Assembly: GCF_019880585.1 (NCBI RefSeq)
Contig: NZ_JAINVV010000001.1
Span: 62,001 to 126,000, forward strand
DNA length: 64,000 nt
Reading direction: 5' to 3'
DNA from: Sphingomonas colocasiae
GTDB lineage: Bacteria > Pseudomonadota > Alphaproteobacteria > Sphingomonadales > Sphingomonadaceae
Shown: positions 7,996 to 19,618 of the stretch, in pieces
Position numbering within the stretch: the first letter of the stretch is position 1
Layout of the letters: every line of letters starts with the position of its first letter
Translations under genes and position numbers: made by a program
The notes under the pieces: model-generated
Seen by the model: the letters and a program-made list of their open reading frames with translations, nothing else
Told to the model about the DNA's origin: nothing
Database searches by the model: none

Positions 7996-9366
7996 TTAAC
8001 GGTTAACGGGTGCCAGTTCCTCGGGTGCATTGGCCGTAATTGCGAGCATCGCGGTCCATGCCGCGACATTCTGTCGAAGCTGTTCGAGGTCCACCTTGTC
8101 GAGCGTGTCGTCAGGTGTGTGATGCACGTCGAAATAGCGGGTTCCGTCCTGTTCCAGGTCGATCACGGGCACGCCCGCGCGTACCAGCGGCGCGATGTCC
8201 GCGCCGCCGCCGGCGGGCTCCGAATTGCGCCCGATGCCCAACGGAGCGAGTGCGATCGCCAATCGATCGGCGACGGGCTTCGCGGCGTCGGGCAGCTTCA
8301 CCGCGAATCGCCAGACTCGGTCCGCGCCGAAGTCCGATTCGGCGGTCAGCGCATGGCGTTCATCCTTGCGGCGCGCGAAATAATCGGGGCCGCCGCAGCC
8401 GCCCACTTCCTCCGCGCCGAACCAGACGACGCGGATGGTGCGGCGCGGTTGGCCCGCATCCATGATCCGCTTGGCCGCCGCCGTGGTGATGCCAAGGCCC
8501 GATGCGTCGTCGATCGCGCCGGTGGCGAGGTCCCAGCTGTCGAGATGGCCGCCGATCGTGATGATTCCCGCGCCGGGATCGCTGCCCGGCACTTCGGCGA
8601 CCACATTGCCCGATTGGCCTTTTTCGGCGCGCACGGGGGTCAGCAGCAGCGTCATCCGCACAGGCTTGCCGCGCTTGAAGATGCGTTCGAGATTCTCCGC
8701 ATCGGGAATCGCGAGCGCCGCCGCCGGAATCGGCTTCGTGCCCGCCGGAAAGACGGTGCCGCCCGTGTGCGGATTGCGGTGATAGTCGGTGCCGATCGAG
8801 CGGATGACGATGCCGACGGCGCCCTTGCCGGCGGCAACGGCGGGGCCGTTGCGGCGCAGGCGGCCGAAATAGCCGTAGCTCGACCCGTCCTGTGTGCGCT
8901 TCATCGCATGGCCGACAAAGGCGATCTTGCCGGTCAGGCTGCCCGCCGGTGCCGCTTCCAGATCGGCGAGCGTCGGGAAATAGGCGACTTCAGCCTCTAT
9001 GCCCTTGGCCGGCGTCGCACCGCTGTTGCCGAGCGCGGTGAGGGCCAGCCTGGCGGGGAAGGGGGCGATGATCGACCCGCTTTCCTCGCCGCGCGTCCAG
9101 ACCGGCATCTCGCATGTCTCGATGCGGACATTGCGGAAGCCAAGCGATTCCAGCCTGGCCTTGCCCCAGTCGCGCGCGCGCGCTTCCGCCTCGGTCCCGG
9201 CCTGGCGCGGGCCCACTTCGGTGGTCAGCCCTTCGGTGATGTCCCAGGCGATATCGTCGTTCAGCGCAGCATCGCGCAGCGCGGCGGCGTCGTGCTGCGA
9301 CAGGGCCGGTGTGGCGATGGCGGTGGCGAGAAGCGCGGCGAGCGCGCGTGCGATCGGTTTTGTCAT
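7996..9366 (-). CDS. Secreted M28-family metallopeptidase
   Basis: 456 residues with a signal peptide (about 1-23, ending PALSQ). A protease-associated-type insert covers about 150-235, followed by the zinc aminopeptidase fold. Metal-site motifs are GGHLDSWD (His274), GAIDDASG (Asp286), WFGAEEVGGCGG (Glu pair) and a late DVHHTPDDT histidine. Members are periplasmic or secreted di-zinc aminopeptidases or carboxypeptidases. The start at 9366 was chosen because it gives a proper signal peptide; the reading frame extends further upstream without one. It is divergent from ettA across about 124 bp. Confidence 0.9.
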   Translation of the reverse strand: MTKPIARALAALLATAIATPALSQHDAAALRDAALNDDIAWDITEGLTTEVGPRQAGTEAEARARDWGKARLESLGFRNVRIETCEMPVWTRGEESGSIIAPFPARLALTALGNSGATPAKGIEAEVAYFPTLADLEAAPAGSLTGKIAFVGHAMKRTQDGSSYGYFGRLRRNGPAVAAGKGAVGIVIRSIGTDYHRNPHTGGTVFPAGTKPIPAAALAIPDAENLERIFKRGKPVRMTLLLTPVRAEKGQSGNVVAEVPGSDPGAGIITIGGHLDSWDLATGAIDDASGLGITTAAAKRIMDAGQPRRTIRVVWFGAEEVGGCGGPDYFARRKDERHALTAESDFGADRVWRFAVKLPDAAKPVADRLAIALAPLGIGRNSEPAGGGADIAPLVRAGVPVIDLEQDGTRYFDVHHTPDDTLDKVDLEQLRQNVAAWTAMLAITANAPEELAPVNR

Positions 9367-9490
9367 GGGCTTGTTTCGTAAACCGGGCGTTCCGATATGC
9401 AAGCCGCGCGCGGGCGTTTGCCAAGCCTTTTTGCGTCCGCTAGGGCGTGCGCGAAATCCAGACAAACCCATTCCACGGAGTTCCGCGCCG

Positions 9491-11170
<1,680 letters not shown>

Positions 11171-11198
11171 ACGCTGAACCCGGGCAAGGCGGGGACGC

Positions 11199-12503
11199 AT
11201 GAATATGGAGCAGGCGGACGGCAGGGCGGGGATGAGACCTGTCTGGATCGTCTGCCTGCTCGTCGCGCTTGCGCCCGCGATCATGGCGGTCACGACCTGG
11301 ACGCCCGACGGATATTTTTCCGCGCCGCTCTATTTCTGGCGTTTTCTCGCTCCGCCGGTGATCGCGATCGAACTCGCGGCGATCGCGATCGCATGGCGTG
11401 CGGGCTTCAGGCCCCTGGCGACGATCCTGGCCCTTCCGGGCTGGAGCTCCGGCCTGATCGGCCTGCTCGTCGCGATCGATATCGGCGATGCGCTGCTGGT
11501 TGCGCCCGATCCCAGCGCCGCGTTGATGCGCAGCGCCATGACGCTCATTCATCTGCTGTTCGCTCTGGGTGTCGTCGATCTGATGCGCGCGCGCGGTTTC
11601 AACGACTATCGCGCATTGTGGTGGGCATTGCTCACGGGTTCGACGCTCTATGTGGCGATCATGGCGGCGTTTGTGGTGGCGATCGAACAGCCGGCGCGGT
11701 TCGACTGGCTGCATTTCGGCCTGGGGGTGGTCAACATCCGCCATTCCGGCTTCTATGTCGCGGTCGGCGCGGCCTTCTCGTTCGGGCTCGCGGCAACCGA
11801 GCCGGATAAACTCCGCTATTGGCTTGCCGTCGGGGCGGGAACCCTGTGCTGCGCAGCGCTGTTCTGGTCAGGCTCGCGCGCGCCTTTGCTGGCGCTCCTC
11901 ATATCGGGCGTGCTGAGTGCCGCGCTGATCCCGGCGCTGAGGACCATCCGTCTGCCCTTGGCGATGATCCTGGCTTATGCCGGGGGTGGGGCACTCTCTT
12001 TGATCCATGCGCCGCCGTTCGGCAATTATGGCTTGCTGCGCATGGTGAAAGCGGGGGCGGAGGCGACCGCGAATGAAGTCAGCAGCGGACGCGTCGACCT
12101 TTGGCGCGGCAGTATCCGCACATTCCTCGCCCGTCCGCTGTTCGGCCATGGAGAAGCGCAGTTCATCACCGTCGTGCCTGAAGCCCAGTCGATTTTCTAT
12201 CATCCTCACAATGCGCTGCTGCAGTCGCTGGTTCAGTGGGGCGGCGTGGGGACCGCCCTGTTCGGAACACTCGCCGTCATGCTGTGGTGGCGCCTGTTGC
12301 AAGGCACGCGCCGGGCCGGCGCGACAGCCGCGCCTGCATTCGTCGCGGTCAATACCTTCATCGTCTATGCGATGACGGACGGCGTGCTGTTCTTCGTCTA
12401 TCCGATGATGATCCTGGCATTCCTGCTCGCGGTCGGGCTGGCGGCATCGGCATTGCCCCGCGATCCCGATCGATCCGGCTTCGCGGCGCCACCGGGAGGA
12501 TAG
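11199..12503 (+). CDS. O-antigen ligase / Wzy-type polysaccharide membrane protein
   Basis: 434 residues with about ten hydrophobic segments and a large periplasmic loop. The Wzy_C-type HPHNALLQ motif (around residues 335-342) is typical of O-antigen ligases and related oligosaccharide polymerases in the inner membrane. It could be WaaL-like (lipid A-core ligation) or a polymerase for an exported glycan; the sequence alone does not separate these. It starts 28 bp after ettA, and no terminator is visible between them. The polysaccharide locus begins only 5.4 kb downstream, so a shared role is possible. Confidence 0.75.
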   Translation: MNMEQADGRAGMRPVWIVCLLVALAPAIMAVTTWTPDGYFSAPLYFWRFLAPPVIAIELAAIAIAWRAGFRPLATILALPGWSSGLIGLLVAIDIGDALLVAPDPSAALMRSAMTLIHLLFALGVVDLMRARGFNDYRALWWALLTGSTLYVAIMAAFVVAIEQPARFDWLHFGLGVVNIRHSGFYVAVGAAFSFGLAATEPDKLRYWLAVGAGTLCCAALFWSGSRAPLLALLISGVLSAALIPALRTIRLPLAMILAYAGGGALSLIHAPPFGNYGLLRMVKAGAEATANEVSSGRVDLWRGSIRTFLARPLFGHGEAQFITVVPEAQSIFYHPHNALLQSLVQWGGVGTALFGTLAVMLWWRLLQGTRRAGATAAPAFVAVNTFIVYAMTDGVLFFVYPMMILAFLLAVGLAASALPRDPDRSGFAAPPGG

Positions 12504-12610
12504 GTGAAGTCGATCCGTTTTCCTTGATCTCGATCATTTCCGGCCCGCGCTCACTCTGCGGCGTGCTGCGCGAAATGTGCCGTCGTCGCTCTTTGTCGTC
12601 GGATCGTCCT

Positions 12611-12650
12611 TGCGGAAAACCGGTTCCCGCTTTTCCGCACGATGCTCTAG
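12611..12650. repeat. Dispersed palindromic intergenic repeat, copy 1
   Basis: The element has GCGGAAAA and TTTTCCGC arms around ACCGGTTCCCGC, extended by ATCGT/ACGAT outside. A second copy with about 90% identity lies at 32866-32905. Both are just upstream of a start codon. Confidence 0.7.
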
Positions 12651-12675
12651 TCTCTCCGGAAAAGGGGAGATTCGG

Positions 12676-14493
12676 ATGAAGCGTCGGACGTTCATTGCCG
12701 GAGTGCCGGCCGCCACTGCCGCGCTGTCGCTGGATGGCGCCGTATCGGCGCAATCGAACCCAACCGCCGCTCAGCCCGGATTTCAGCCGAAAGATGCGGA
12801 GAATTATGCGCGGCCCGACGTCCATGCCGGTGACCGGCCGGTCGGCGCCAGCTTCGCTTCGCGATCGACGGTCTATGGCCGTTCGGGGGCGGCGGGTTCC
12901 TCGCACCCGCTCGCCACGCTCGCCGCGATCGAGATCCTGAAGAAGGGCGGATCGGCGGTGGATGCGGCGATCGCGATGAATGCCTGTCTCGGTTTCCTGG
13001 AGCCCACTGCCTGCGGGATCGGCGGCGATGTGTTTGCGATGCTTTGGGATCCTGCGCAGAAGAAAGTCGTCGGCATCGCGGGATCCGGCCGGTCGCCGCG
13101 TTCGCTCAGCCTGGAAACCGCGCGTTCGCGTGCCCAGGATGGCGCATTGCCCGCTTATGGCGCGGTCACCGTATCGGTACCGGGCGCCGTCGATGGCTGG
13201 TGGACGCTGCACCAGCGCTACGGCAAGCTCAAATGGGCCGATTTGTTCGAGCCGGCGATCGCCTATGCCAGCGAGGGCGTACCCGTGCCCGAGGTCATCA
13301 GCCACTATATGCGGCGCGGCATGGCCAATTTCGTCAAGCCCGGGCGCGGCATCGAAGAGGTCGAGAACGCGAAGAAGACCTTCGGTGTGGGGCCGGGGGT
13401 GGGGGAAATCTTCCGCAACCCAGACCTCGCCCGCACCTATCGCATGATCGCGAAAGGGGGACGGGACGAATTCTACCAGGGGGCGATCGCCGAAACGATC
13501 GACACCTATTTCAAGCGGATCGGCGGCTGGCTGTCCAAGGCGGATCTTGCAGCGCACAAGGCCGAGTGGTCCGATCCCTATGCCACCGATTATCGCGGCG
13601 TTACCGTTCACGCGCTGGGCGCCAACACCCAGGGCATCGCGACCCTGCAGATGCTCAACATGATCGAGCATTTCGACATGCGTGGCGCCGGCTTCCAGTC
13701 GGCACGTTCGATCCATATCCAGGCGGAGGCCAAGCGTTTGGCCTATGAGGATCGCGCCCGTTATTACGCCGATCCGAATTTCTCCAAGGTGCCGGGCGAG
13801 TGGCTGGTGTCGAAGGACTATGCGGCCGAGCGTGCGAAGCTGATCAACCCTGCCCGGATCAATCCGAAGGTCGATCCCGGCAAGGCGCCGAGCCGTGGCG
13901 ATACCACCTATTTCACGGTGGCGGATGCCTCGGGCATGATGGTGTCGATGATTCAGTCCAATTTCCGGGGCATGGGGGCCGGGCTCGTTGCCGATGGCCT
14001 GGGCTTCATGTTCCAGGATCGCGGGCAGCTTTTCTCGTTGCAGCCCGGCCACCCCAATCTCTACGCACCGGGCAAGCGGCCTTTCCAGACGATCATTCCC
14101 GGCTTCGCGACCAGGGGGGATGCGCCCTGGCTGTCCTTCGGGGTGATGGGCGGAGACATGCAGCCGCAGGGCCAGACCCAGATCGTCGTCAATCGTGTCG
14201 ATTACGGCCTCGATGCGCAGGCTGCCGGTGATGCGCCGCGCTGGCATCATGAAGGCTCGTCGCAGAGCATGGGGGAGGATCTGCCGGGCCTTGGCCCCAA
14301 GGGAATATTGCGCCTCGAAAGCGGTGTTCCCGACGCGACGCGCAAGGCGCTGGTCGAGATGGGCTGGGTGATGGCCGAGCCCGACGGCGGTTTTGGCCGC
14401 TATCAATGCGTCGAGCATCGCATGAGCGGCAATGAACGCGTCTATGCTGCGGCCAGCGAAATGCGGGCCGACGGGCTCGCACTCGCTTATTGA
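12676..14493 (+). CDS. ggt: Gamma-glutamyltransferase, Tat-exported
   Basis: 605 residues with a twin-arginine-type signal (MKRRTFIAG) and the GGT/acylase N-terminal nucleophile fold. The processing site is SRGDTTYFTVAD, with the nucleophile Thr at about 410, which splits the precursor into large and small subunits. The periplasmic enzyme hydrolyses glutathione and other gamma-glutamyl compounds, or transfers their glutamyl group. The ATG at 12676 follows an AGGGGAGA ribosome-binding site. The gene converges on cueR with a 7-bp overlap of the two 3' ends. A cephalosporin-acylase-like specificity cannot be excluded. Confidence 0.9.
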   Translation: MKRRTFIAGVPAATAALSLDGAVSAQSNPTAAQPGFQPKDAENYARPDVHAGDRPVGASFASRSTVYGRSGAAGSSHPLATLAAIEILKKGGSAVDAAIAMNACLGFLEPTACGIGGDVFAMLWDPAQKKVVGIAGSGRSPRSLSLETARSRAQDGALPAYGAVTVSVPGAVDGWWTLHQRYGKLKWADLFEPAIAYASEGVPVPEVISHYMRRGMANFVKPGRGIEEVENAKKTFGVGPGVGEIFRNPDLARTYRMIAKGGRDEFYQGAIAETIDTYFKRIGGWLSKADLAAHKAEWSDPYATDYRGVTVHALGANTQGIATLQMLNMIEHFDMRGAGFQSARSIHIQAEAKRLAYEDRARYYADPNFSKVPGEWLVSKDYAAERAKLINPARINPKVDPGKAPSRGDTTYFTVADASGMMVSMIQSNFRGMGAGLVADGLGFMFQDRGQLFSLQPGHPNLYAPGKRPFQTIIPGFATRGDAPWLSFGVMGGDMQPQGQTQIVVNRVDYGLDAQAAGDAPRWHHEGSSQSMGEDLPGLGPKGILRLESGVPDATRKALVEMGWVMAEPDGGFGRYQCVEHRMSGNERVYAAASEMRADGLALAY

Positions 14494-14984
14494 TGCGTCG
14501 CGCGCCGCGCGGCGTCGCTGCGCCGCCGTGCGGGGTGCTCGCCAGGCTGGCCGAAATGCCGGGGTTCGCGTTGCCCAGGCGTGGAAAACGTGCCGTTTCC
14601 ATCGGCCAGTCCTTCGATGATCGGACATTCCGGCCGGTCGTCGCCGTGGCAATGATCGGCCAGCGTTTCGAGCGTGCGGACCATGGCTTCGATCTCGGCG
14701 ATTTTCTCCTTGAGCTGCGCGATATGATCCAGCGCGAACGATTTCACGTCCGCGCTGGCGCGGCTTCGGTCCGACCATAATTCGAGCAGCGCGCCGATTT
14801 GTCCGACCGTGAAGCCAAGGTCGCGCGCACGTCGGATGAAACGAAGCCGATGCACATCGGCATCGTCATAGTCGCGATACCCCGAATCCTGACGCGCGGC
14901 TTTCGGAATAAGCCCGGTCTGCTCATAATAGCGGATCATCTTCGTCGAGACGCCCGACCGTTTCGAGGCATGGCCGATATTCAT
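14487..14984 (-). CDS. cueR: CueR-type copper-responsive MerR regulator
   Basis: 165 residues: a winged HTH (1-40, [20 protein letters not shown]), a dimerisation helix (about 80-108) and a metal loop with Cys112 and Cys120 in [12 protein letters not shown], exactly the CueR monovalent-ion spacing. It senses Cu(I) or Ag(I) and activates promoters with an over-long spacer. It overlaps copA by 4 bp, so the two form an operon. The C-terminus has an unusual 35-residue basic, His-containing tail beyond the metal loop. Confidence 0.9.
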   Translation of the reverse strand: MNIGHASKRSGVSTKMIRYYEQTGLIPKAARQDSGYRDYDDADVHRLRFIRRARDLGFTVGQIGALLELWSDRSRASADVKSFALDHIAQLKEKIAEIEAMVRTLETLADHCHGDDRPECPIIEGLADGNGTFSTPGQREPRHFGQPGEHPARRRSDAARRATHQ

Positions 14985-17521
14985 GGCGCTTCTCCCAGCG
15001 CGTGCCGGCCGGCGGCGATCGCGGGCCGGAACACCCTTAGCCTGAGGGCATTGGTTAGCACGAAGATGCTCGACAGCGCCATCGCGCCAGCGGCGAAGAT
15101 CGGCGACAGCAATGTGCCGTTCAGCGGGAACAGGGCGCCCGCCGCCACGGGAATCAGTGCGGCATTGTAGCCGAACGCCCAGAACAGATTCTGCCGGATG
15201 TTCCGGATCGTCGCCTGCGACAGCGCGATCGCGTTCACCACGCCGCGAAGGTCGCCCGACATCAGGACGGCATCGGCGGATTCGATCGCCACATCGGTGC
15301 CGGTGCCGATGGCGAGGCCCACATCGGCTGCGGCGAGCGCGGGGGCGTCGTTGATCCCGTCGCCGACAAATGCGATCTTGCGGCCATCCGAACGAAGGCG
15401 GTTCAGGGCATCGACCTTTCCGTCGGGAAGCACTTCGGCGACCACTTCGTCGATCTCGAGCATGCGCGCGACGGCATCGGCGGTGGCCTGGTTGTCGCCC
15501 GTGATCATCGCAACGCGCAGCCCGAGATCATGCAGCGCCCGGATCGCCTCGGGCGTCGTGCCCTTGATGGGGTCGGCGACCGCGATCACCGCCGCAAGTC
15601 GGCCGTCGATCGCGGCATAGAGCGGCGTACGGCCCTTGGCGCCGAGCTGGCCGGCCTTGTCGGCAAAGGCTGACACATCATGGCCGAGCTTCGACATGAA
15701 GCGATCGGCGCCGATCCGTACGTCATGCTCGCCGACCCTTGCCGATACGCCAAGGCCGGGCGTGGCTTCGAAAGCCGTGGGCGATGGCACGGCAAGGCCG
15801 CGCGCCTTCGCCGCGGCGACGATCGCCTCCGCGATGGGATGCTCCGACCGCGTTTCGACGCTGGCGACCAATTGCAGCACCATGTCGTATTCGAACCCCT
15901 CCGCGGGCTCCAGGTCGGTCAGTTCGGGGCGTCCCTCGGTCAGCGTGCCGGTCTTGTCGAGCGCCACGACCGAGACGTCGCGCAGCGTCTGAAGGGCCTC
16001 GCCCTTGCGGAACAGCACCCCCAGTTCGGCCGCCCGCCCGGTTCCCACCATGATCGAAGTCGGCGTGGCGAGGCCCATGGCGCAGGGGCAGGCGATGATG
16101 AGCACCGCAACCGCGTTGACCAGCGCGAAGCTGAGTGCCGGAGCGGGGCCGAAAACGAGCCAGATGAGGAAGGTCAGCGCGGCGATGCCCATCACCACTG
16201 GAACGAACCAGGCGGTGACGCGGTCGACCATCGCCTGGATCGGCAGTTTGGATCCCTGTGCCTGTTCGACCATGCGGATGATCTGCGCCAGCACCGTGTT
16301 CGCGCCCACCTTGGTCGCGCGGAAGGTGAAGGCGCCGGTCTTGTTGATGGTGCCGCCGACAACCTCCGCGCCGACGGACTTGGCAACCGGAACGGGCTCA
16401 CCGGTGATCATGGATTCATCGACATAGGAATTGCCGTCGACGACTTCGCCATCGACCGGTATGCGCTCGCCGGGGCGCAGTTCGACGATATCGCCGGTGC
16501 GGACATCGGTGAGCGCGATCTCCTGCGTCATGCCATCGCGTACGACGCGGGCGGTTTTCGGCTGCAGCCCGATCAGCCGCTTGATCGCGTCGGATGTACG
16601 GCCTTTCGCCTTGGCTTCGAGATAGCGGCCGAGCAGGATCAGCGCCACGATCACCGCAGCGGCCTCATAATAGACGTTGGCGGTGCCGGGCGGCAGGATA
16701 GCGGGGGCGAAGGTGGCCACCAGCGAATATCCCCAGGCGGCACTCGTGCCCAGCACGACGAGAGAATTCATGTCGGGTGTTCCGCGTGCGATCGCGGGAA
16801 TGCCCTTGCTGAAAAAGCGCAGCCCCGGACCGAAGAGCACGATGGTGGTGAGGGCGAACTGGATAAGCCAGCTCGTTCGCATGCCCATCGTGTTCATGAC
16901 GAGATCGTGCACAACCGGGAGGAGGTGGGATCCCATTTCCAGTACGAAGACCGGCAGCGCCAGCACTGCCGCAAATATCAATGATCGGCGCAGATCGCGG
17001 ATTTCCCGTTCGCGTGCCGATGCATCCTGGTCGGACGATGTCGCGCCGTGCTCGATCCTCCGCGGTTCATAGCCGGCGCCACGGATCGCGGCTTCGAGAT
17101 CGCGCACTGAAGCGATGCCGCCGAGATAATGTACGCTTGCCTTTTCGGTTGCGAGATTGACGCTGGCCGCAGTGACGCCTGGAACCTTGAGAAGCGCCTT
17201 TTCGACGTGCCCGACGCATGAGGCGCAGGTCATGCCGGCGACGCCGAGTTCGATTTCGGTTTCAGGCACCCGATAGCCGGCATGCTCGATCGCCTGCACG
17301 ACGGCCTGCGGATCGGCGGCGTGCGCGAACGTCACATCGGCGCGTTCGGTCGCCAGATTGACACTGACTCCGATGACGTCAGGCAGGCTGCCGATGGCCT
17401 TTTCGATATGGCCGACGCACGAGGCGCAGGTCATGCCGGCGACGGGCACGCTCAGCCGTGCAGGGGCGCCCGCGGGAGCGGTGCCGCTCAGCTTCAATTC
17501 CATCACATCGGACATCGACAT
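14981..17521 (-). CDS. copA: Copper-exporting P1B-type ATPase
   Basis: 846 residues. Two N-terminal heavy-metal-associated domains each carry GMTCASC. Eight membrane helices follow, with ion-binding ACPCAMG in helix 6, the phosphorylation motif DKTGTLTEG, and the hinge GDGINDAPA. It pumps Cu(I) from the cytoplasm to the periplasm at ATP cost. The most upstream ATG is used; another lies two codons in (17515). It is followed by cueR in the same operon and read from a CueR-type promoter at 17549-17579, facing a CopZ-like chaperone gene. Confidence 0.96.
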   Translation of the reverse strand: MSMSDVMELKLSGTAPAGAPARLSVPVAGMTCASCVGHIEKAIGSLPDVIGVSVNLATERADVTFAHAADPQAVVQAIEHAGYRVPETEIELGVAGMTCASCVGHVEKALLKVPGVTAASVNLATEKASVHYLGGIASVRDLEAAIRGAGYEPRRIEHGATSSDQDASAREREIRDLRRSLIFAAVLALPVFVLEMGSHLLPVVHDLVMNTMGMRTSWLIQFALTTIVLFGPGLRFFSKGIPAIARGTPDMNSLVVLGTSAAWGYSLVATFAPAILPPGTANVYYEAAAVIVALILLGRYLEAKAKGRTSDAIKRLIGLQPKTARVVRDGMTQEIALTDVRTGDIVELRPGERIPVDGEVVDGNSYVDESMITGEPVPVAKSVGAEVVGGTINKTGAFTFRATKVGANTVLAQIIRMVEQAQGSKLPIQAMVDRVTAWFVPVVMGIAALTFLIWLVFGPAPALSFALVNAVAVLIIACPCAMGLATPTSIMVGTGRAAELGVLFRKGEALQTLRDVSVVALDKTGTLTEGRPELTDLEPAEGFEYDMVLQLVASVETRSEHPIAEAIVAAAKARGLAVPSPTAFEATPGLGVSARVGEHDVRIGADRFMSKLGHDVSAFADKAGQLGAKGRTPLYAAIDGRLAAVIAVADPIKGTTPEAIRALHDLGLRVAMITGDNQATADAVARMLEIDEVVAEVLPDGKVDALNRLRSDGRKIAFVGDGINDAPALAAADVGLAIGTGTDVAIESADAVLMSGDLRGVVNAIALSQATIRNIRQNLFWAFGYNAALIPVAAGALFPLNGTLLSPIFAAGAMALSSIFVLTNALRLRVFRPAIAAGRHALGEAP

Positions 17522-17548
17522 CGTCTCCGGCTGAATTCGCTGGAGAGG

Positions 17549-17579
17549 AATATGGTGCTTCCAACCATGGGAAGGTCAA
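17549..17579 (-). promoter_or_regulatory. CueR-activated promoter of copA-cueR
   Basis: On the minus strand, TTGACC (17579-17574) and CATATT (17554-17549) are separated by 19 bp holding the dyad ACCTTCC/GGAAGCA. A 19-bp spacer with an ACCTTCC-type dyad is the hallmark of CueR promoters. Confidence 0.85.
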
Positions 17580-17607
17580 GCGGCGCGCAAAAAGATCCTC
17601 GCGGTCA

Positions 17608-17638
17608 TTGACCTTGCCATGATGGCAGACGCCATCTT
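17608..17638 (+). promoter_or_regulatory. Probable CueR-type promoter of the CopZ-like gene
   Basis: TTGACC (17608-17613), a 19-bp spacer with the perfect dyad TGCCATGATGGCA, then CATCTT (17633-17638). The spacing matches the copA promoter on the opposite strand, so both are likely controlled by CueR. The -10 is weak. Confidence 0.65.
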
Positions 17639-17671
17639 CCCGATTCTGATCGAAATCGCAGGGGTTCAGAG

Positions 17672-17869
17672 ATGATGCGCTTCAACATTCCCGGTATGAC
17701 CTGCGGTGGCTGCGCGCGCTCCATCATCGCCGTCATTCAGGCCATGGATGGAAAAGCCAGGGTCGAGGCCGATCTTTCCGCCAAGCATGTCGGTGTCGAA
17801 AGCCGTGTAGGCAGGGATGCACTCGTCGCGGCCATCCGCGAAGCCGGATATGAGGCGTACCCGGCATGA
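17672..17869 (+). CDS. CopZ-like copper chaperone (single HMA domain)
   Basis: 65 residues, a single heavy-metal-associated domain with GMTCGGC (Cys11, Cys14) and a REAGYEAYP C-terminal strand. It would bind Cu(I) in the cytoplasm and hand it to CopA. It is divergent from copA across about 150 bp containing two CueR-type promoters, which supports the copper role over mercury or cadmium. A GGGGTTCAGAG leader provides only a modest ribosome-binding site. Confidence 0.88.
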   Translation: MMRFNIPGMTCGGCARSIIAVIQAMDGKARVEADLSAKHVGVESRVGRDALVAAIREAGYEAYPA

Positions 17870-17903
17870 AGATATGGAGGCAGGCGGGATTGGTCGCCGG
17901 TCG

Positions 17904-19538
17904 TCACCGATCCGTCCTGACGACATGCACCACCGGTCCGCTGCTCATCCCTGAAACGGGCTGGAATATCGCGACGATCTTGCCGCCGCCGATCAGCCGC
18001 TGATATTGTTCGAATTCCGGCCTGAAATGCGGATCGGTGCGGTAGCGGCCATAATGACTGAGTATCGCGTAATCGGCCCGGCAGGTGGGCAGCAGCGCGG
18101 GATCGACATGGCCGAGATCGACCAGCGGCTTGCTGGCGCGTAACCCCTCGACCTTCGAATAGCGGATGCGGCCGCCAAGCGCGGCGCGCACGTCCACGCA
18201 GCCCGCGCTGCCGAGGGGAAACAGGAAGCGCCAGGGCCCGCTGGTCAGATCGAAGGCGGCGTCCTCGATCAATATGCTGCTGCCGGCCGGCACATGAACG
18301 CGTACCCAGGCCGATGCCATCTGCCGCGTGTCGTGGGTGCGTTCGTGCGCCTCGATCAGCGCGGTGTGAACCATCGGTATCGCCAGCAGCAGCACCGCCG
18401 CTGCTTCGATCCAGGGCATCGGCCGCGCCATGCGCCGGCGCAGCCAGTCGGCCAGCCCGCACAGCGCGAACGCAGCAAGCAGTGCCAGGAAGGGCAGCAG
18501 CGGGACCAGCCAGCGCTCCCATCGCAACGCCTGCAGGCAGATGATCGCGAGGAACAGCAGGAAGCCGGGCGCGACGGCGAAGGTGATCAGCCGGCCCCGC
18601 CAGGCTGCCAGGACCGCTCCGGCCGCGACCAGCGCCAGCCCGACCGCTCCCATCGAGGTCAGCAGCGGATGCATGACATACCAGGCGAGGTTGGCGAAGA
18701 ATCCGCCACCGGTGGCGCCGGGATGTTCCGGGCGTGCTTCGCCGGCAAGGTTGCGCAGCACCGTCGGATAATCGAGCAGCAGATAGGGGGAGGCGACCAC
18801 CAGTGCCGCAGCCGCCGTCACGCCGAACAAGACCAGAAATCCCGCCTGTCTGGTGGCATCGCTCCGGTCTTGCGCCATGCGCCACAGCCCGGCGCAGACG
18901 GGTGAGAGCGCGATCACCGCGCCGGGCCACTTGGTGGCAGTGGCGAGGCCAACGCAGATCCCGGCGAGCAGATAGGCGCGCCGTTTGCCGGTCCTTGCGA
19001 TATCGATCGCGCAGAGCGCGCAGAGCAGCATGAACAGGCTCGCCTGCATGTCGGTGCGGATGATCTGCGAATATTCGATATGGACGGCGTTGACCGCGAG
19101 CAGAGCCGCCGCCGTCAGCCCCAGCCGCGCGCCACCCAGCCGTCGGCCGAGCCGATAGGTCAGATAGACGCAGCCGATCGCGCAGGCGGCGATGAACAGG
19201 CGGCCGGGCAGGAAGACGATGCCCGGATCGGCATAGAGCGCGCCGGCGACCGCGTCGGCATCGGCGAAGCGCCCGGTGGCGAGCCCGATCCCGCCGACGG
19301 CCAAGCAGATCAAGGCGAGGCAATAGAGCGTCGTCGTGCCAGGATGGCCGAACCAGCCCGGATTGAAGCTCTGGTTTCGGAGCATCTCGAACGCCGTCAT
19401 CATGAACAGCGGTTCGTCCGGATCGTTGAGCGCGGGCAGGCCAAAGCCGATGCCGTGCAGCCGCAGCGCCGTCGCGATGCCCAGGATCGTCAGCAGGAGC
19501 AGCGGGGCGGCGGCGATGCGGAGGCCGGCGATCTTCAT
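17904..19538 (-). CDS. Membrane glycosyltransferase, ArnT/PMT-like (GT39/83 type)
   Basis: 544 residues with about ten to twelve hydrophobic helices. The first periplasmic loop holds NDPDEPLFM, the acidic motif expected of polyprenyl-phosphate-sugar-dependent GT-C enzymes, followed by YCLALICLAVGG-type helices and a C-terminal soluble domain. Such enzymes move a sugar from a lipid carrier to lipid A, glycan or protein on the periplasmic side. The ATG at 19538 (MKIAGLRI) was chosen for a clean first helix. It is divergent from rfbF by 80 bp, at the edge of the polysaccharide locus. The acceptor is unknown. Confidence 0.75.
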   Translation of the reverse strand: MKIAGLRIAAAPLLLLTILGIATALRLHGIGFGLPALNDPDEPLFMMTAFEMLRNQSFNPGWFGHPGTTTLYCLALICLAVGGIGLATGRFADADAVAGALYADPGIVFLPGRLFIAACAIGCVYLTYRLGRRLGGARLGLTAAALLAVNAVHIEYSQIIRTDMQASLFMLLCALCAIDIARTGKRRAYLLAGICVGLATATKWPGAVIALSPVCAGLWRMAQDRSDATRQAGFLVLFGVTAAAALVVASPYLLLDYPTVLRNLAGEARPEHPGATGGGFFANLAWYVMHPLLTSMGAVGLALVAAGAVLAAWRGRLITFAVAPGFLLFLAIICLQALRWERWLVPLLPFLALLAAFALCGLADWLRRRMARPMPWIEAAAVLLLAIPMVHTALIEAHERTHDTRQMASAWVRVHVPAGSSILIEDAAFDLTSGPWRFLFPLGSAGCVDVRAALGGRIRYSKVEGLRASKPLVDLGHVDPALLPTCRADYAILSHYGRYRTDPHFRPEFEQYQRLIGGGKIVAIFQPVSGMSSGPVVHVVRTDR

Positions 19539-19618
19539 GCTGTCGCTCCGTTGCGGGCCGGGCGTGCCGACTCCGTCATGGTCGGTGTGGCCCGTTGGTC
19601 CCTGATGCAGGAGTTGCA

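Noticed and set aside
12358-14778. 806-residue minus-strand open frame
   Set aside because: Antisense to ggt, which has clear catalytic motifs.
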